Shown here in pieces: positions 7,822-17,551 of a DNA stretch of 40,217 nucleotides; the stretch's first letter is position 1, and each line of letters opens with the position of its first letter. Origin of the DNA: Bacillus sp. (in: firmicutes) (GTDB lineage: Bacteria; Bacillota; Bacilli; Bacillales; Salisediminibacteriaceae). The notes beneath the pieces are model-generated. The model worked only from the letters and a program-made list of their open reading frames with translations. It searched no databases and had not been told where the DNA came from. The DNA is taken from positions 1 to 40,217 of the forward strand of contig JAJOJL010000051.1 in NCBI GenBank assembly GCA_021208645.1. Direction: 5' to 3'. The position numbers and the translations under genes were made by a program.

Positions 7822-8517
7822 CTACAACTGCCGTTCCCTGCCTTGACTGTCCTTTAAAATAATGTCCACGAAGCCGCTTTGCCCCCATTGGGAATAAAAA
7901 TCAACTTCCGTTAAATGAATTGTTTCACGAAATTCCACTTGCTTCCTTTGCCCAGGCAACAACGTTACATAATGAGGACCTGCCCTGTTTATTAAAGAAT
8001 ATGTTTCGTCTTCCTGGAACCGAGATTTTTCAAAAATAATCTCAAATTCTACGGTCTCGTTACTATGATTTTCTAACGGAATCATGCAATCAATACTCGC
8101 TTCCCTCGAACCATCCAACTGCTCAAACGTACAATGGCTCCTTTCCTTGTCGAAGCCAACCGTATAAATGCCTCTCGCAAGGGAGGATTGATACGTTTCC
8201 ACTAGCCAAATTGGCATCGTCAATACAGCAATTATCCCCAAGATAACCATGCGTTTTCGCCATTTATTCAACGCCTGACTAACTTGACTCAAACCGTAAA
8301 TGACCATAATGAAAACAGCGATTCCCACAAAATGAAAGCCTGTTTCCGTTTGCATATTTGAATAAGCTGGCAGCCCCAACTCCATTATAATCGTATCTCC
8401 TAGAGGGCGGCGATGGGGAAATGGCAGCAGCAAAATGATTGATGCTGCAATAAAGACAAGCCCCTTCCAAAGCTGTTCCTTGTTTTTCACAAGTCCTTCA
8501 GGTGAATTTGTTTCCAT
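7822..8517 (-). CDS. Membrane-anchored protein, unknown function
   Basis: 231 residues. Three membrane helices are visible (about 17-33, 60-78, 88-107), followed by an outside domain of about 120 residues rich in beta-forming sequence (CMIPLENHSNETVEFEIIFE, YVTLLPGQRKQVEF), which resembles an immunoglobulin-like or FixG-like fold. The ATG follows GGAGTGA with a good gap. No family assigned. Nothing in the neighbours defines its job. Confidence 0.6.
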   Translation of the reverse strand: METNSPEGLVKNKEQLWKGLVFIAASIILLLPFPHRRPLGDTIIMELGLPAYSNMQTETGFHFVGIAVFIMVIYGLSQVSQALNKWRKRMVILGIIAVLTMPIWLVETYQSSLARGIYTVGFDKERSHCTFEQLDGSREASIDCMIPLENHSNETVEFEIIFEKSRFQEDETYSLINRAGPHYVTLLPGQRKQVEFRETIHLTEVDFYSQWGQSGFVDIILKDSQGRERQL

Positions 8518-8671
8518 CCAATCACTCCAGGCATTCCATTCTACTATAAAAATTTTAACACACTACATCCTTTATATGATAAAACAAAATCATGAAAATG
8601 CAATTTATACCCCACAATATGAAAAAAACGAATGACTAACTACACTCCTTGATTATTCCCAATAACTAAAA

Positions 8672-8699
8672 ATGCTGGCCTCCATAAGAATGCCAGCAT
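8672..8699 (-). terminator. Terminator after fumarase gene
   Basis: ATGCTGGC/GCCAGCAT stem; minus strand continues with TTTTTAG. Confidence 0.8.
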
Positions 8700-8714
8700 C
8701 TTGTTATTTTTCAA

Positions 8715-10253
8715 TTAAGCAAATACTTTATCCTTATATTGAGACAGACGCTCAAAGGATGTTTTGTCCACATCTTTGTGTAGACTATTTCCATGAGAAT
8801 CCATCGTTACAATCGCTCGGAATCCTTCGACCTTTAAATGCCACATGGCTTCTGGAATACCGAACTCCATCAGGTCTACACCTTCTACTTTTTTAATACA
8901 GTCGGCATAGTACTGGGCAGCACCGCCGATGGCGTTCAAATATACCCCGCCGTGCTCTTCTAACGCTTTTAACGTTTTCGGCCCCATGCCACCTTTACCA
9001 ATGACAGCACGGATACCGAATTTTTTCATAATATCTCCTTGGTAAGGCTCTTCACGAATACTTGTTGTTGGTCCTGCAGCCTTTACATGCCATTCGCCTT
9101 CTTTATCCTTCAGCATTACTGGTCCGCAATGGTAAATGACTTGGCCATTCAAATCAATTGGTGCATCGTGATCCATTAAGTGGTGGTGGATAGCATCACG
9201 GCCTGTGTGAAGATCACCATTGATGACAACTACGTCGCCTACTTTCAACTCACGGATTTGCTCTTCCGTAATAGGAGCTTGAAGAACAACTTCACGAGCC
9301 TCCTCCGTTGACTCAGTAGCCGCTGCCGCTTCATCTTCTTTAAAGCTGATTTTTTCCCCTTCTTGATACAACCAGTTTGTTATGCCACCAGTTGCTGGAT
9401 CCATTTCCACACCTAAACGGCGAAACGCCCAGCAGTTATAGGCAACCGAAACGAAGAAACTTGCAGGCAGACGATTCATGACACCAACTTTACAACCAAG
9501 AAGTGTCGCTTCCCCGCCAAAGCCCATTGTACCAATTCCGAGGGTATTTCCTTTTTCCATAATATATTCTTCCAGCTCTTGTAGCTTCTCGTTTTCATTC
9601 ACATCACTAACATCGCGAAGCAACTGTTTTTTCGCAAGCTCGTAGCCGGAAATGCGGTCTCCACCGATTCCAACACCGATAAAGCCAGCACTACAACCTT
9701 GTCCTTGGGCTTGATAGACAGAGTGAAGAATACATTTACGAATCCCGTCTAAGTCACGACCAGCACGGCCTAACCCTTCAATTTCCATTGGCAGGCTATA
9801 TTGAATGTTTTTGTTTTCACAACCACCGCCCTTAATAATCAACCGGGCATCAATATAATCCTTTTCCCACTGATGGAAGTGTATAATTGGTGTTCCAGGG
9901 CCAATGTTATCACCACTATTTTCACCGGTTAATGAATCAACAGAGTTAGGGCGAAGCTTCCCATCCTTCGTCGCCTGGCGAATGGCTTCATAAATATCCT
10001 TTTCCATTACTAATGTGTTTGTCCCAACAGGAACCTTAATTTCAAATGTCAGCATTCCCGTATCTTGACAGATCGGTAACACATTGTCATCTGCCATATC
10101 AATATTTTGAGTTATGGTCGCTAACGAAAGCGCTGCTCTCGTCCCTGCATTTTCCCTTGCTTTCGCCTCTCTGATTGCACGACGTACATCATATGGCAGG
10201 TTCGTTGATGTTTGTACTACTAAATCGTAAATACTTTGACGAAATTTTTCCAT
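8715..10253 (-). CDS. Class I (iron-sulfur) fumarate hydratase
   Basis: Converts fumarate and malate in the citric acid cycle. The alpha and beta parts are fused in one 512-residue chain, as in class I fumarases. Cluster ligands are in ICQDTG (Cys about 62), QGQGCSAGF and AYNCWAFRR; the beta domain (from about 335) has NGDLHTGRDAIHHHL and HCGPVM. GKGGMGPKT and the C-terminal MDSHGNSLH are also typical. The ATG at 10253 is chosen over the GTG at 10265, whose upstream GAGGGA is too close, but the start is not certain. B. subtilis uses an unrelated class II enzyme (citG/FumC), so this oxygen-sensitive type is informative about the lineage. It is monocistronic. Confidence 0.92.
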   Translation of the reverse strand: MEKFRQSIYDLVVQTSTNLPYDVRRAIREAKARENAGTRAALSLATITQNIDMADDNVLPICQDTGMLTFEIKVPVGTNTLVMEKDIYEAIRQATKDGKLRPNSVDSLTGENSGDNIGPGTPIIHFHQWEKDYIDARLIIKGGGCENKNIQYSLPMEIEGLGRAGRDLDGIRKCILHSVYQAQGQGCSAGFIGVGIGGDRISGYELAKKQLLRDVSDVNENEKLQELEEYIMEKGNTLGIGTMGFGGEATLLGCKVGVMNRLPASFFVSVAYNCWAFRRLGVEMDPATGGITNWLYQEGEKISFKEDEAAAATESTEEAREVVLQAPITEEQIRELKVGDVVVINGDLHTGRDAIHHHLMDHDAPIDLNGQVIYHCGPVMLKDKEGEWHVKAAGPTTSIREEPYQGDIMKKFGIRAVIGKGGMGPKTLKALEEHGGVYLNAIGGAAQYYADCIKKVEGVDLMEFGIPEAMWHLKVEGFRAIVTMDSHGNSLHKDVDKTSFERLSQYKDKVFA

Positions 10254-10447
10254 GCCCTCAAACACTCCCTCATTCTATTTGTCTAATCACTAAGATTATT
10301 ATACTATGAAACCCTTTGCAGTTGGCGTTGAATTTAGAATATATAGATTAAATACTAGTCTGTTTAATAAGTTTAACAGGGATTACTTCTATATTTCACC
10401 GTATAAAAATTGTCATTCCTACCACATCATTTATTATTCTATTATAT

Positions 10448-11083
10448 TTATGGTAACATCCTGCCTTCTTCCAGTCCCGCTCCATCCAAATGTGCAGTAC
10501 TGTTGACAAAGTGAACCTTCCACTTCCCAAACCGGTCCGTTTTCAGCTTCGTTATTCCCGTATTGCTCATTACAAATGGTCTGTCAACAGTATACCAACT
10601 GTCGCCAACCATTAAATACGTCAGCAAAATACTAATAAATCCGCCATGGGAAACGACTGCTACCGTCCCCCTTTCATGATTTGCCTGGAAAAAATCGATT
10701 GTTCTTCGACAGCGGGCAGTGATGGAAGCTATTGTTTCCGTTCCAGGAATTCCTGTTGTTAAAATAGATTTATTGCCAAGCTCAGGGTACTGCTTACTTA
10801 GCTCTTGCTTATTAAGCCCCTCTAATGGACCTAACCCAACTTCCCGTAAAAAATTTAATTTTTGGACTTGTATGTAATGATGTTCTCCAATTGCTTCTGC
10901 CGTGTAGAAAGCACGCTGCAAGTCACTGCTGTATATGGCATCAAAGTTGTGATGTTTCAATGCATCTCCAAGAAGGACGGCCTGTTTTTTTCCTATGCTA
11001 GACAAAGGGAAGTCCCCGTGTCCTTGAATGATCTTTTGCTTATTAGCCTCCGATTGACCATGGCGAATTAAGTACATTTCCAT
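10448..11083 (-). CDS. Histidine phosphatase family protein (phosphoglycerate-mutase-like)
   Basis: 211 residues. The catalytic motif is YLIRHGQSEAN (His about 8), with SSDLQRAFYTAEAI, the acid REVGLGPLEG and the second His in VVSHGGFIS. This family includes cofactor-dependent phosphoglycerate mutase, CobC and broad phosphatases; the exact substrate cannot be told. The 206-residue-class length and absence of the mutase insertion favour a phosphatase. GGGG lies seven nt before the ATG. It stands alone between fumarase and the divergent nfrA. Confidence 0.85.
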   Translation of the reverse strand: MEMYLIRHGQSEANKQKIIQGHGDFPLSSIGKKQAVLLGDALKHHNFDAIYSSDLQRAFYTAEAIGEHHYIQVQKLNFLREVGLGPLEGLNKQELSKQYPELGNKSILTTGIPGTETIASITARCRRTIDFFQANHERGTVAVVSHGGFISILLTYLMVGDSWYTVDRPFVMSNTGITKLKTDRFGKWKVHFVNSTAHLDGAGLEEGRMLP

Positions 11084-11273
11084 CTTCTGTCCCCAACCCC
11101 TTACTTTAGTATTTTCTGCAAAACCATTCCCTTTAAGTATAATCGAACCTCCCCCTTCCGTAGTTAATATTGCTTACACAAAGGGGAAAGAAATGTTCCT
11201 TAATGGGCATCCCATATCTATATATATGGCAACCACCAATCAAATATTGTTATACTTGTAAAAGTTACTTTGA

Positions 11274-11293
11274 GGTGGATGATGGAATCCACC
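11274..11293. promoter_or_regulatory. Short palindrome before nfrA
   Basis: GGTGGAT and ATCCACC are separated by six nt, about 30 nt before the nfrA start codon. It could be an operator or a small leader hairpin. Confidence 0.3.
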
Positions 11294-11324
11294 CAACTTA
11301 ATTCAACAAGGGAGAGTTTCTGTT

Positions 11325-12074
11325 ATGAATGATGTCATTAATTTACTTAACAATCACCGCTCCATTCGACAATATAAAGCTGACCCTGTTTCGAACGAAC
11401 AGCTAGAGACTATTGTCACTTCCGCCATGGCTGCTGCCAATTGGATCAACGGCCAACAAGTAACGGTAATTGCCGTTCAAAATAACGAAAAAAAGAAGCG
11501 ACTTTCGGAGCTTGTAGGAAATCAGGCATACGTGGACGAAGCACCTGTATTTCTCGTTTTTTGTATGGATTTTTACAGGGCTAAGCTTGCTGCGGAGAAA
11601 AATGGTATGGAGTTGCAGGTGACAAATAGTGTGGAAGCAATTCTCACCGGAGCTACAGACGTTGGAATTGCTCTAGGAAATGCCATTACTGCCGCAGAAT
11701 CATTGGGGCTTGGAACAGTTCCCATTGGGGGCATCCGCAAAAATCCTGACGAAGTAATTGAACTGTTAAACTTGCCAGAATATGTTTTTCCCATTTCAGG
11801 TCTTGTAGTGGGTCATCCAAAGGATCCATCAGACGTCAAACCACGTCTGCCATTAGAAGCGGTCTATCATGAAGAACGTTATAATCTGGAAAACTTGAAG
11901 GAGTTAATTGACAACTACGATCAAACGATGGAAAAATATATGGAAGCAAGAACAAAAGGAGCAATGGTGCGGAATTGGTCCAGCGGTGTTGCTAACTTTT
12001 ATTCCACTGGCTTCCTTAATTTCGGGGATTCGTCTTCATCATTGAAAAAGCAGGGTTTTCGTTGTAGCAATTAA
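11325..12074 (+). CDS. nfrA: NADPH-dependent flavin oxidoreductase, NfrA/nitroreductase family
   Basis: 249 residues, the usual NfrA length. The nitroreductase fold is shown by the N-terminal HRSIRQY motif (FMN phosphate contact), TSAMAAANWINGQQ, GLGTVPIGGIR and VVGHP. NfrA proteins use NADPH to reduce FMN, nitroaromatics and quinones, often under oxidative or disulfide stress. The ATG follows GGGAGAG. It is monocistronic and ends in a strong bidirectional terminator. Exact paralogue (NfrA1, NfrA2 or YfkO-like) is not resolved. Confidence 0.82.
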   Translation: MNDVINLLNNHRSIRQYKADPVSNEQLETIVTSAMAAANWINGQQVTVIAVQNNEKKKRLSELVGNQAYVDEAPVFLVFCMDFYRAKLAAEKNGMELQVTNSVEAILTGATDVGIALGNAITAAESLGLGTVPIGGIRKNPDEVIELLNLPEYVFPISGLVVGHPKDPSDVKPRLPLEAVYHEERYNLENLKELIDNYDQTMEKYMEARTKGAMVRNWSSGVANFYSTGFLNFGDSSSSLKKQGFRCSN

Positions 12075-12079
12075 ACAAG

Positions 12080-12116
12080 AAGGGTGACTACAACAATGAT
12101 TGTTGCAGTCACCCTT
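12080..12116. terminator. Bidirectional terminator, nfrA / SE1561 gene
   Basis: AAGGGTGACT ... AGTCACCCTT with an inner CAACAA/TTGTTG stem. Serves two convergent genes. Confidence 0.8.
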
Positions 12117-12146
12117 ACTATATGGTGAGCCTTCGGAATTCTGAAC

Positions 12147-12329
12147 TTACTCCCCATTCCACTCTTGGCGATATTCCTTACACTTCATCTCAATCTCTTC
12201 TAACATGGCAATTAGCTCATCTATATCCTCCACCCCGGCCTTTTCCGGGTCAATAGCATCTAACATCGTTACAATGTAACTCATCTTTTCCTGAAGGAGG
12301 TGACGCTTCTCTTCTTGTATCTTGTCCAT
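12147..12329 (-). CDS. SE1561 family protein
   Basis: A 60-residue acidic, helical protein (HLLQEKMSYIVTMLDAIDPE, DIDELIAMLEEIE). It fits the SE1561 family of small Firmicutes proteins of unknown function. The start follows GGAGATAG. It is convergent with nfrA and shares its terminator. Confidence 0.7.
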   Translation of the reverse strand: MDKIQEEKRHLLQEKMSYIVTMLDAIDPEKAGVEDIDELIAMLEEIEMKCKEYRQEWNGE

Positions 12330-12659
12330 AACTATCTCCTTTCCAACAATAATCCTCTATGTATTATGCTTCCCCATTATAACAACCATTCAACCTCTGT
12401 CAACGAATAAATTGGAATTTTCATTTTTGGGAAGTGTCTGAGATTTTTCAGTAAATAGCTTGTTCTAAAGCATTTACGTACGATGGGAACTCCCACCTAC
12501 GGCCCATTTATCCCCCTAAATAACTTTTTTAAAAAAGGATCTTGAAGGGTTTTCACTCCTTAAGTATTCTAAAATTTATACTATTCCTGTATGATGTAAC
12601 ATGACGTTCACAATGAAAGTTGCAAAAGTGTTTATAGATGAAAAAGGGAGTTTTGAAAA
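12330..12659. other. Intergenic region before yfkAB with small hairpins
   Basis: Two adjacent imperfect hairpins are seen at about 12450-12476 (TAAAT/ATTTA with GCTT/AAGC) and 12476-12502 (CGTA/TACG with GGG/CCC). They may belong to a yfkAB leader. No known riboswitch consensus was recognised. Confidence 0.3.
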
Positions 12660-13775
12660 ATGAAACTGCAAAAAATTATCCCTTTCTACGATCCGTGGGA
12701 AGCATATATAGATATAGAGGAATACGGAGAGGCATGCCTTACGAATGTGGAATTCACCACAACCAACCTTTGTAATATGCGATGTGAACATTGTGCTGTC
12801 GGATATTCACTCCAGACGAAAGATCCAGATGCCTTACCATTGGAATTGCTACTGCACCGCTTAGATGAAGTTCCAACGTTGAGAGCCCTAAGCATTACAG
12901 GTGGGGAACCAATGATGTCCATGAAATCTGTTAAGGATTATGTCGTTCCCATCCTTAAATATGCACATGAACGTGGAATCCGCACGCAAATAAACTCAAA
13001 TTTGACGATGCCTATCGAGCGATATGAGCTGATCGTTCCTTATTTAGATGTACTTCATATTTCCCATAACTACGGTAGTGTTGACGACTTCGTTGAGATT
13101 GGCTTTGCTGTTATGGATAAAAAGCCTTCTAAAGAACAACGGCAAGCTTATTTTTCGAGAATGGTGGAAAACAGCCGCTATTTAGCTGCTAAAGGGGTCA
13201 TGATTTCGGCAGAAACGATGTTAAATAAACGAACATTGCCTCATTTGGAGAGAATTCACGATCAAATTGTAGAGATGGGGTGCTCAAGACATGAGGTCCA
13301 TCCCATGTATCCTAGTGCCTTTGCTTCGGAGTTGGAAGTAGCATCATTAAAGGAAATCCGTGCTGGAATACACCGCCTCTTGGACCATCGCCGGAAAAAC
13401 ATGTGGATGCTGTTTGGAACACTTCCCTTCTATCCTTGCAACGAGGAGAATGAAGACTTGCGCCTATTGGAAAGATTACATTCCGAGGAAAATGTAACGG
13501 TTAGAAACGATCCTGATGGTCGCTCTAGATTAAATGTAGATATATTCAATGGAAATATTAACGTAACGGATTTTGCCGATGCAGGGGTATTAGGGCATGT
13601 TCAAGACACATCCCTACAAACAGCCTTTAATCGTTGGAAAGAATCAGAGTTGGCAAAGTCTGTGGACTGCCATTGTCCAGCCGTAAAATGCCTAGGGCCA
13701 AACCTCCTTGTAAAACATGCTTATTATGAAAAAGTGGATTTTACGGTGAGAAAGCAGAAGTTGGTAAATAATTAA
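12660..13775 (+). CDS. yfkAB: Radical SAM/CxCxxxxC protein YfkAB
   Basis: 371 residues. The radical SAM cluster motif CxxxCxxC is Cys38, Cys42 and Cys45 (NLCNMRCEHC), followed by the GGEP SAM motif (ITGGEPMM) and an asparagine-rich INSN strand. The C-terminus has a CxCxxxxC set (Cys337, 339, 344) that names the family and may bind a second cluster. It generates a 5'-deoxyadenosyl radical; the substrate is unknown. AGGGAG precedes the ATG. Position between the yfj and yfkD-yfkF genes agrees with B. subtilis, where the locus was once split into yfkA and yfkB. Confidence 0.92.
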   Translation: MKLQKIIPFYDPWEAYIDIEEYGEACLTNVEFTTTNLCNMRCEHCAVGYSLQTKDPDALPLELLLHRLDEVPTLRALSITGGEPMMSMKSVKDYVVPILKYAHERGIRTQINSNLTMPIERYELIVPYLDVLHISHNYGSVDDFVEIGFAVMDKKPSKEQRQAYFSRMVENSRYLAAKGVMISAETMLNKRTLPHLERIHDQIVEMGCSRHEVHPMYPSAFASELEVASLKEIRAGIHRLLDHRRKNMWMLFGTLPFYPCNEENEDLRLLERLHSEENVTVRNDPDGRSRLNVDIFNGNINVTDFADAGVLGHVQDTSLQTAFNRWKESELAKSVDCHCPAVKCLGPNLLVKHAYYEKVDFTVRKQKLVNN

Positions 13776-13856
13776 TTGTGGGAGTCTTATTGGAGAGACT
13801 TTTCATATTGTTATTTGGTCTTCAATTACAAGTAGTCAAATAGAATTTTCTAAGTT

Positions 13857-13889
13857 AGCCTGGTAATGATTCACTTCATTACACAGGCT
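13857..13889 (+). terminator. Terminator after yfkAB
   Basis: AGCCTG..TAATG pairs with CATTA..CAGGCT, followed by TCTTTTG. A shorter stem AGTCT/AGACT plus TTTT at 13783-13804 lies closer to the stop and could act first. Confidence 0.65.
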
Positions 13890-14048
13890 TCTTTTGTTTC
13901 GTGCTAAAGCACGTGTTTTTACAATTTTATTATGCGCGCCTTTCCTTCTTGTACACCTCTAGCCTGTCTTTGAATCCATTTCGCCCCCACTTCTGTAGTA
14001 TACATTCCCTAAAAATCAGCAATTTCCAAAGCCTCTCCATAAAGAAAA
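13890..14048. other. Intergenic, nothing recognised
   Basis: No gene, repeat or regulatory site seen; the 68-codon plus-strand frame has no ribosome binding site and an unlikely composition. Confidence 0.5.
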
Positions 14049-14068
14049 AACCTGGCATAAGCCAGGTT
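14049..14068 (-). terminator. Terminator of the frameshifted membrane-anchored gene
   Basis: AACCTGGC/GCCAGGTT with a 4-nt loop; minus strand continues TTTTCTTT. Confidence 0.85.
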
Positions 14069-14124
14069 GAACACTCTAATCAAATTCCAATACTAAATCC
14101 AAAATAATTTTTCCAAAAGACAAA

Positions 14125-15062
14125 TCACTCTTCCACTACCTCTAGATGAATCGTATAAGAGCCATCACCATATTCCCAAGTAGCCTTAATTTCAATCACA
14201 TACTCACCTGGTTCTGTCGGAAGTTCAAACACGCCATCCTCAATTGCAACTTTACCCACACGTTTTCCAACAAACCAGCTCGTTTCATCATCCCTGTCCC
14301 AATAATAACCTTCCAGCTCTGGCGTACTGGAGTCAGCAAATCCAACCGACACCTCCATACCAGGTCGAACTGGGACGGCTTCAATAAATTCTGCAATCTC
14401 AATGGGAGAACTAGCATCTACATGAACGGTTTGGTCCATTCCTCCAGCTTTTCGCGTCCATGTATAGGTTCCCAATTCTGCCGGGATTACTGCCCCCAAA
14501 TCACTAATTAATTCCATGTCAGGGGGAGACAAATAAAACAGCTCTTTATCACTTAAAAAAATCGATTTTTCCTCAACAGCACCATCAGGAAAAACTCTAT
14601 ATTCTAATAGTTCATTATTCTCGTCAGCTAAATAAACTGCCGAAATAGCTTCCACTTCACCGGCATCAATGGTAACAAACAGTTGGATGTCCAAGTCACC
14701 ATTAATATCCCGTCTAAATCGGCAAATTCATTGGTTTCAGCATAGGAATATTCCTCCTGAGCACCAAAATCATAACGCCAAACCTCTTCTGACATTGTGT
14801 TAACCTCTGTAAAATTTTCACCGAGCATAGTTTTAACCTCTGAAGCATCTAAGTCGACAGTTAATTCGTTTTTAATTTTTAGTAAAACATCCATCTTTTC
14901 TTCGGCCATTACTTTTTCGTCCTCATGAGATGATCCAACTATGGAAGGTATGTAGATAACAAAAATAATTACAGAAAGTAGCACGATTGTCATGAGAACA
15001 TAAGGTAACTTTATTTTCCTGTTTCTATTAAGCAACCAAACTGAACTAAATAATTTACCCAT
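14125..15062 (-). pseudogene. Membrane-anchored protein, unknown function, one frameshift
   Basis: Two overlapping frames form one gene. The first (from 15062, behind GGGAGGTGATT) has a cytoplasmic start, a membrane helix at about residues 20-43 and then an outside domain; the second resumes at GDLDIQLFVTIDAGEVEA and runs to 14125. They join if the GGG at 14709-14711 is GGGG, giving ...DLDGDINGDLDIQ..., and the total then becomes 312 residues exactly. The outside part contains repeats of beta-sandwich-like sequence (PVRPGMEVSVGF, PTEPGEYVIEIKATW). Family not recognised. The lesion is a -1 in a G run, so an assembly error is as likely as true inactivation. Confidence 0.7.
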
Positions 15063-15140
15063 ACCAAATCACCTCCCACTATAATAGACGGTTATCTCAC
15101 CTGGAAAAGTTTCAAATTTTCTGTTAAAAACACCAAAAAA

Positions 15141-15173
15141 TGTACAAGGCTTAAACCATCGTAGCCTTGTACA
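15141..15173 (-). terminator. Terminator after yfkD
   Basis: TGTACAAGGCT/AGCCTTGTACA stem, 8 bp after the yfkD stop, followed on the minus strand by TTTTTT. Confidence 0.85.
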
Positions 15174-15180
15174 TTCATGA

Positions 15181-15987
15181 TTATCTCGGTTGCTTTGTCG
15201 TTTGCACCTTTAAGTTAACATAATCTTGTATTGGTATCCATGCACCAATTCCCTGTTGAGTTACATTTTTTACTTCAAGCCATTTCTTATCGCCACGCAT
15301 GCGAAGGTATACTTCTCCGTAAGTTACCTTCCCCTTCTCATTTACTGCTGCTGCATACGTATCAATGTATCCCATCATTTGTGCTGGCACACTATAATAC
15401 CTGTCGGCCCTTGTATTGTAGCCAATTACCGTGGAAAACGTCAGTGGCATATTAAGCTTTTCCGTTGCTTTCAATAGCATCAACTTTTGGACCATATCTC
15501 CATTGGGAATTTCGGCAGTTAAACCACCCTTAATCCGTTTTTGCTGCTCCTGTGTATAGTAAATCTTTTTCGCTTCATTTCCGCCCCTGTTATCTATTAC
15601 ATTCGTGTTTACTTTTTCAAAATCCCAATTGAATTTTGATTCTTCCGATTCGTATGACAAGGGCCATTGTCCCAAGTAGATGGAAACGTTCATTAACAAA
15701 GCTAGCTTCGAACCTTTGATATTTGATTCATTAAACATTTTGATCAATTCAGGATTTTCAATTTTTATATCCGTTGAATCTAAAAGCTCTTCCGCTAACT
15801 CACTTGGATGAAGCCGGGGTAAATCTTGAGTCGGATTCGGATACGTATTATCCTTTGAGATATCCATTGCGGAATCTGGAATAATATTTGCACCTTTTTC
15901 TTCCTTCTCCTCCTTAGCTTCTACAGGGGAAAAAGTTACGGAAAGAAGAAATACCGGTATTAACAAACAAAGTAATGCTTTTCTCAT
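15181..15987 (-). CDS. yfkD: YfkD family exported protein
   Basis: 268 residues with a signal peptide (MRKALLCLLIPVFLLSVTFS, cleaved near VEAKEE). The mature part (NIIPDSAMDISKDNTYPNPT, LPRLHPSELAEELL, IYLGQWPLSYES, GIGAWIPIQDYV) matches YfkD of B. subtilis in content and length as I remember it. Function unknown; likely extracytoplasmic or wall-associated. Placement next to the yfkAB and yfkF genes supports the call. It is a single-gene unit with its own terminator. Confidence 0.85.
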   Translation of the reverse strand: MRKALLCLLIPVFLLSVTFSPVEAKEEKEEKGANIIPDSAMDISKDNTYPNPTQDLPRLHPSELAEELLDSTDIKIENPELIKMFNESNIKGSKLALLMNVSIYLGQWPLSYESEESKFNWDFEKVNTNVIDNRGGNEAKKIYYTQEQQKRIKGGLTAEIPNGDMVQKLMLLKATEKLNMPLTFSTVIGYNTRADRYYSVPAQMMGYIDTYAAAVNEKGKVTYGEVYLRMRGDKKWLEVKNVTQQGIGAWIPIQDYVNLKVQTTKQPR

Positions 15988-16091
15988 GTAAAATTGCCTC
16001 CTTAAACACTTGGCATATACTTGTTATTTTTAATGTTAGTTTTACTAGAAGTTGAAAAATTATCCCTACACAACAAAAGGAAAAGAAAAAA

Positions 16092-16117
16092 CCTATACTA
16101 GTAACCACCAGTACAGG
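16092..16117 (-). terminator. Terminator after MATE gene
   Basis: CCTATACT/AGTACAGG (7 of 8 pairs) then TTTTTTC on the minus strand, 8 bp after the stop codon. Confidence 0.65.
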
Positions 16118-16124
16118 CATAACA

Positions 16125-17513
16125 CTATTCATTTCCTTCATTCAGCTTCTTCTCATCATCTGTTTTCGACTCTTCATCCAACACACTAATCTCCCGCCAC
16201 TTTCCAAACTTAAAGTAACCGATGGCGATTAAGCTACTAATAAACAAGCTTACTCCCATTCCAATAGGAATCCCTTGTTCACCGAGCCAATAGGCACCTA
16301 CGTAGGTTAACGGATAACGCAATACCCAGAAGGAGATTAAATTCAATACAAATACTTGAAACATGGCCCCCGCAGCCCGAACCACCCCGTTCAAAACAAA
16401 ATTAATTCCTAAAAACGGATAAAAAAATGCAATCGTCTGTATATACATTTTTCCAAAAGCAATCGTGGCGGTGTCACTCACAAACAGACTGATTAATCGC
16501 TCGGCATTTACAAAAATCAACGCACCTATGGTAAAAGAAATACCTAGGATTAATATAACACCGTGTTTGGCAATTGTTCCTACCCGCTCCCAACGATCAG
16601 CACAAATGTTTTGACCTGCCATACTATTAACGGCCGTACCTAATGCCAACGCCGGAAGCATAATCAAGCTATCTAACCGCTGTGCTGCACCAAAACCTGC
16701 CACCACATCTTCACCAAAGGTAGTTACGACAGTCATGATGGCCAAAACACCTCCAGAAATGACCATCATGGACAATCCAGAAGGTAACCCCAACTTAAAG
16801 ATCGATTTTATGTAATCCTTTGCCGGCCATGAAGGAAAACTGAATGGAACATTGGCGCGATAAATAGAATAGATGAGCCCATATAAAAAAGCAGTACCTT
16901 GGGCAACGATTGTTGCATACGCGGCACCTGCAATGCCCAAGTCGAGACCAGCGATAAAAACAGGTGTAACAACCGCATTAAGAACAACGGCAATTGCCAC
17001 AAACCGTATGGGCGTTTTACTGTCCCCCAATGAGCGAAGCACCGTAGCGATAAAATTATAACCAAAAACAAATATAATCCCAACAAAATTTATCTGTAAG
17101 TAAGTTGTAGCCAATGGCAACATTTCACCTGGTGTGCCCATCCACCTTAATATATAAGGGGAGGCCACAAAACCAATGATACCTAGGCCAACCGTTAACA
17201 AACCTAATATAACAACGAAAGCATTTAGAGCAGCCTTCAAACCTTCGTCATTCTTGGCCCCTTTATACTGAGACAAAACAGTTAAGGCGGCATTATTTAT
17301 TCCAATAATAAAAGAGAGTATCGTAAAAACGATAGTCCCTGAGATGGCGATGGCACCGAGGGCATTGGCTCCAAGTAAATTCCCAACCCATAAGGAATCT
17401 ATAATCTGATAGGATACTTGGAGTATATTAGTAAGCAGGATTGGTCCAGAGAAAACAATCATCTTTTTCCATATACTGCCCTCAGTAAAATCCATTTGCT
17501 TTACTGAACTCAT
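16125..17513 (-). CDS. MATE family efflux transporter
   Basis: 462 residues with twelve predicted membrane helices in two homologous halves (first half begins IFSGPILLTNILQVSYQIID-like, second around KLGLPSGLSMMVISGGV). The MATE-typical segments DSLWVGNLLGANALGAIAIS and AAQRLDSLIMLPALALG are present. Members export drugs and metabolites using a Na+ or H+ gradient; substrate not predictable. GGGGAG precedes the ATG. A charged tail (DEESKTDDEKKLNEGNE) ends the protein. It is followed by a terminator and preceded by the OsmC gene on the same strand. Confidence 0.9.
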   Translation of the reverse strand: MSSVKQMDFTEGSIWKKMIVFSGPILLTNILQVSYQIIDSLWVGNLLGANALGAIAISGTIVFTILSFIIGINNAALTVLSQYKGAKNDEGLKAALNAFVVILGLLTVGLGIIGFVASPYILRWMGTPGEMLPLATTYLQINFVGIIFVFGYNFIATVLRSLGDSKTPIRFVAIAVVLNAVVTPVFIAGLDLGIAGAAYATIVAQGTAFLYGLIYSIYRANVPFSFPSWPAKDYIKSIFKLGLPSGLSMMVISGGVLAIMTVVTTFGEDVVAGFGAAQRLDSLIMLPALALGTAVNSMAGQNICADRWERVGTIAKHGVILILGISFTIGALIFVNAERLISLFVSDTATIAFGKMYIQTIAFFYPFLGINFVLNGVVRAAGAMFQVFVLNLISFWVLRYPLTYVGAYWLGEQGIPIGMGVSLFISSLIAIGYFKFGKWREISVLDEESKTDDEKKLNEGNE

Positions 17514-17551
17514 CTGACCTCACTCCCCTGCCCCACCAATTTAAACCCAAG

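Noticed and set aside
8279-8470. 63-codon ORF inside the 7822-8517 gene
   Set aside because: Shadow frame of a gene with a better start site and normal protein composition.
12686-12922. Minus-strand ORF opposite yfkAB
   Set aside because: Antisense shadow of a well-identified radical SAM gene.
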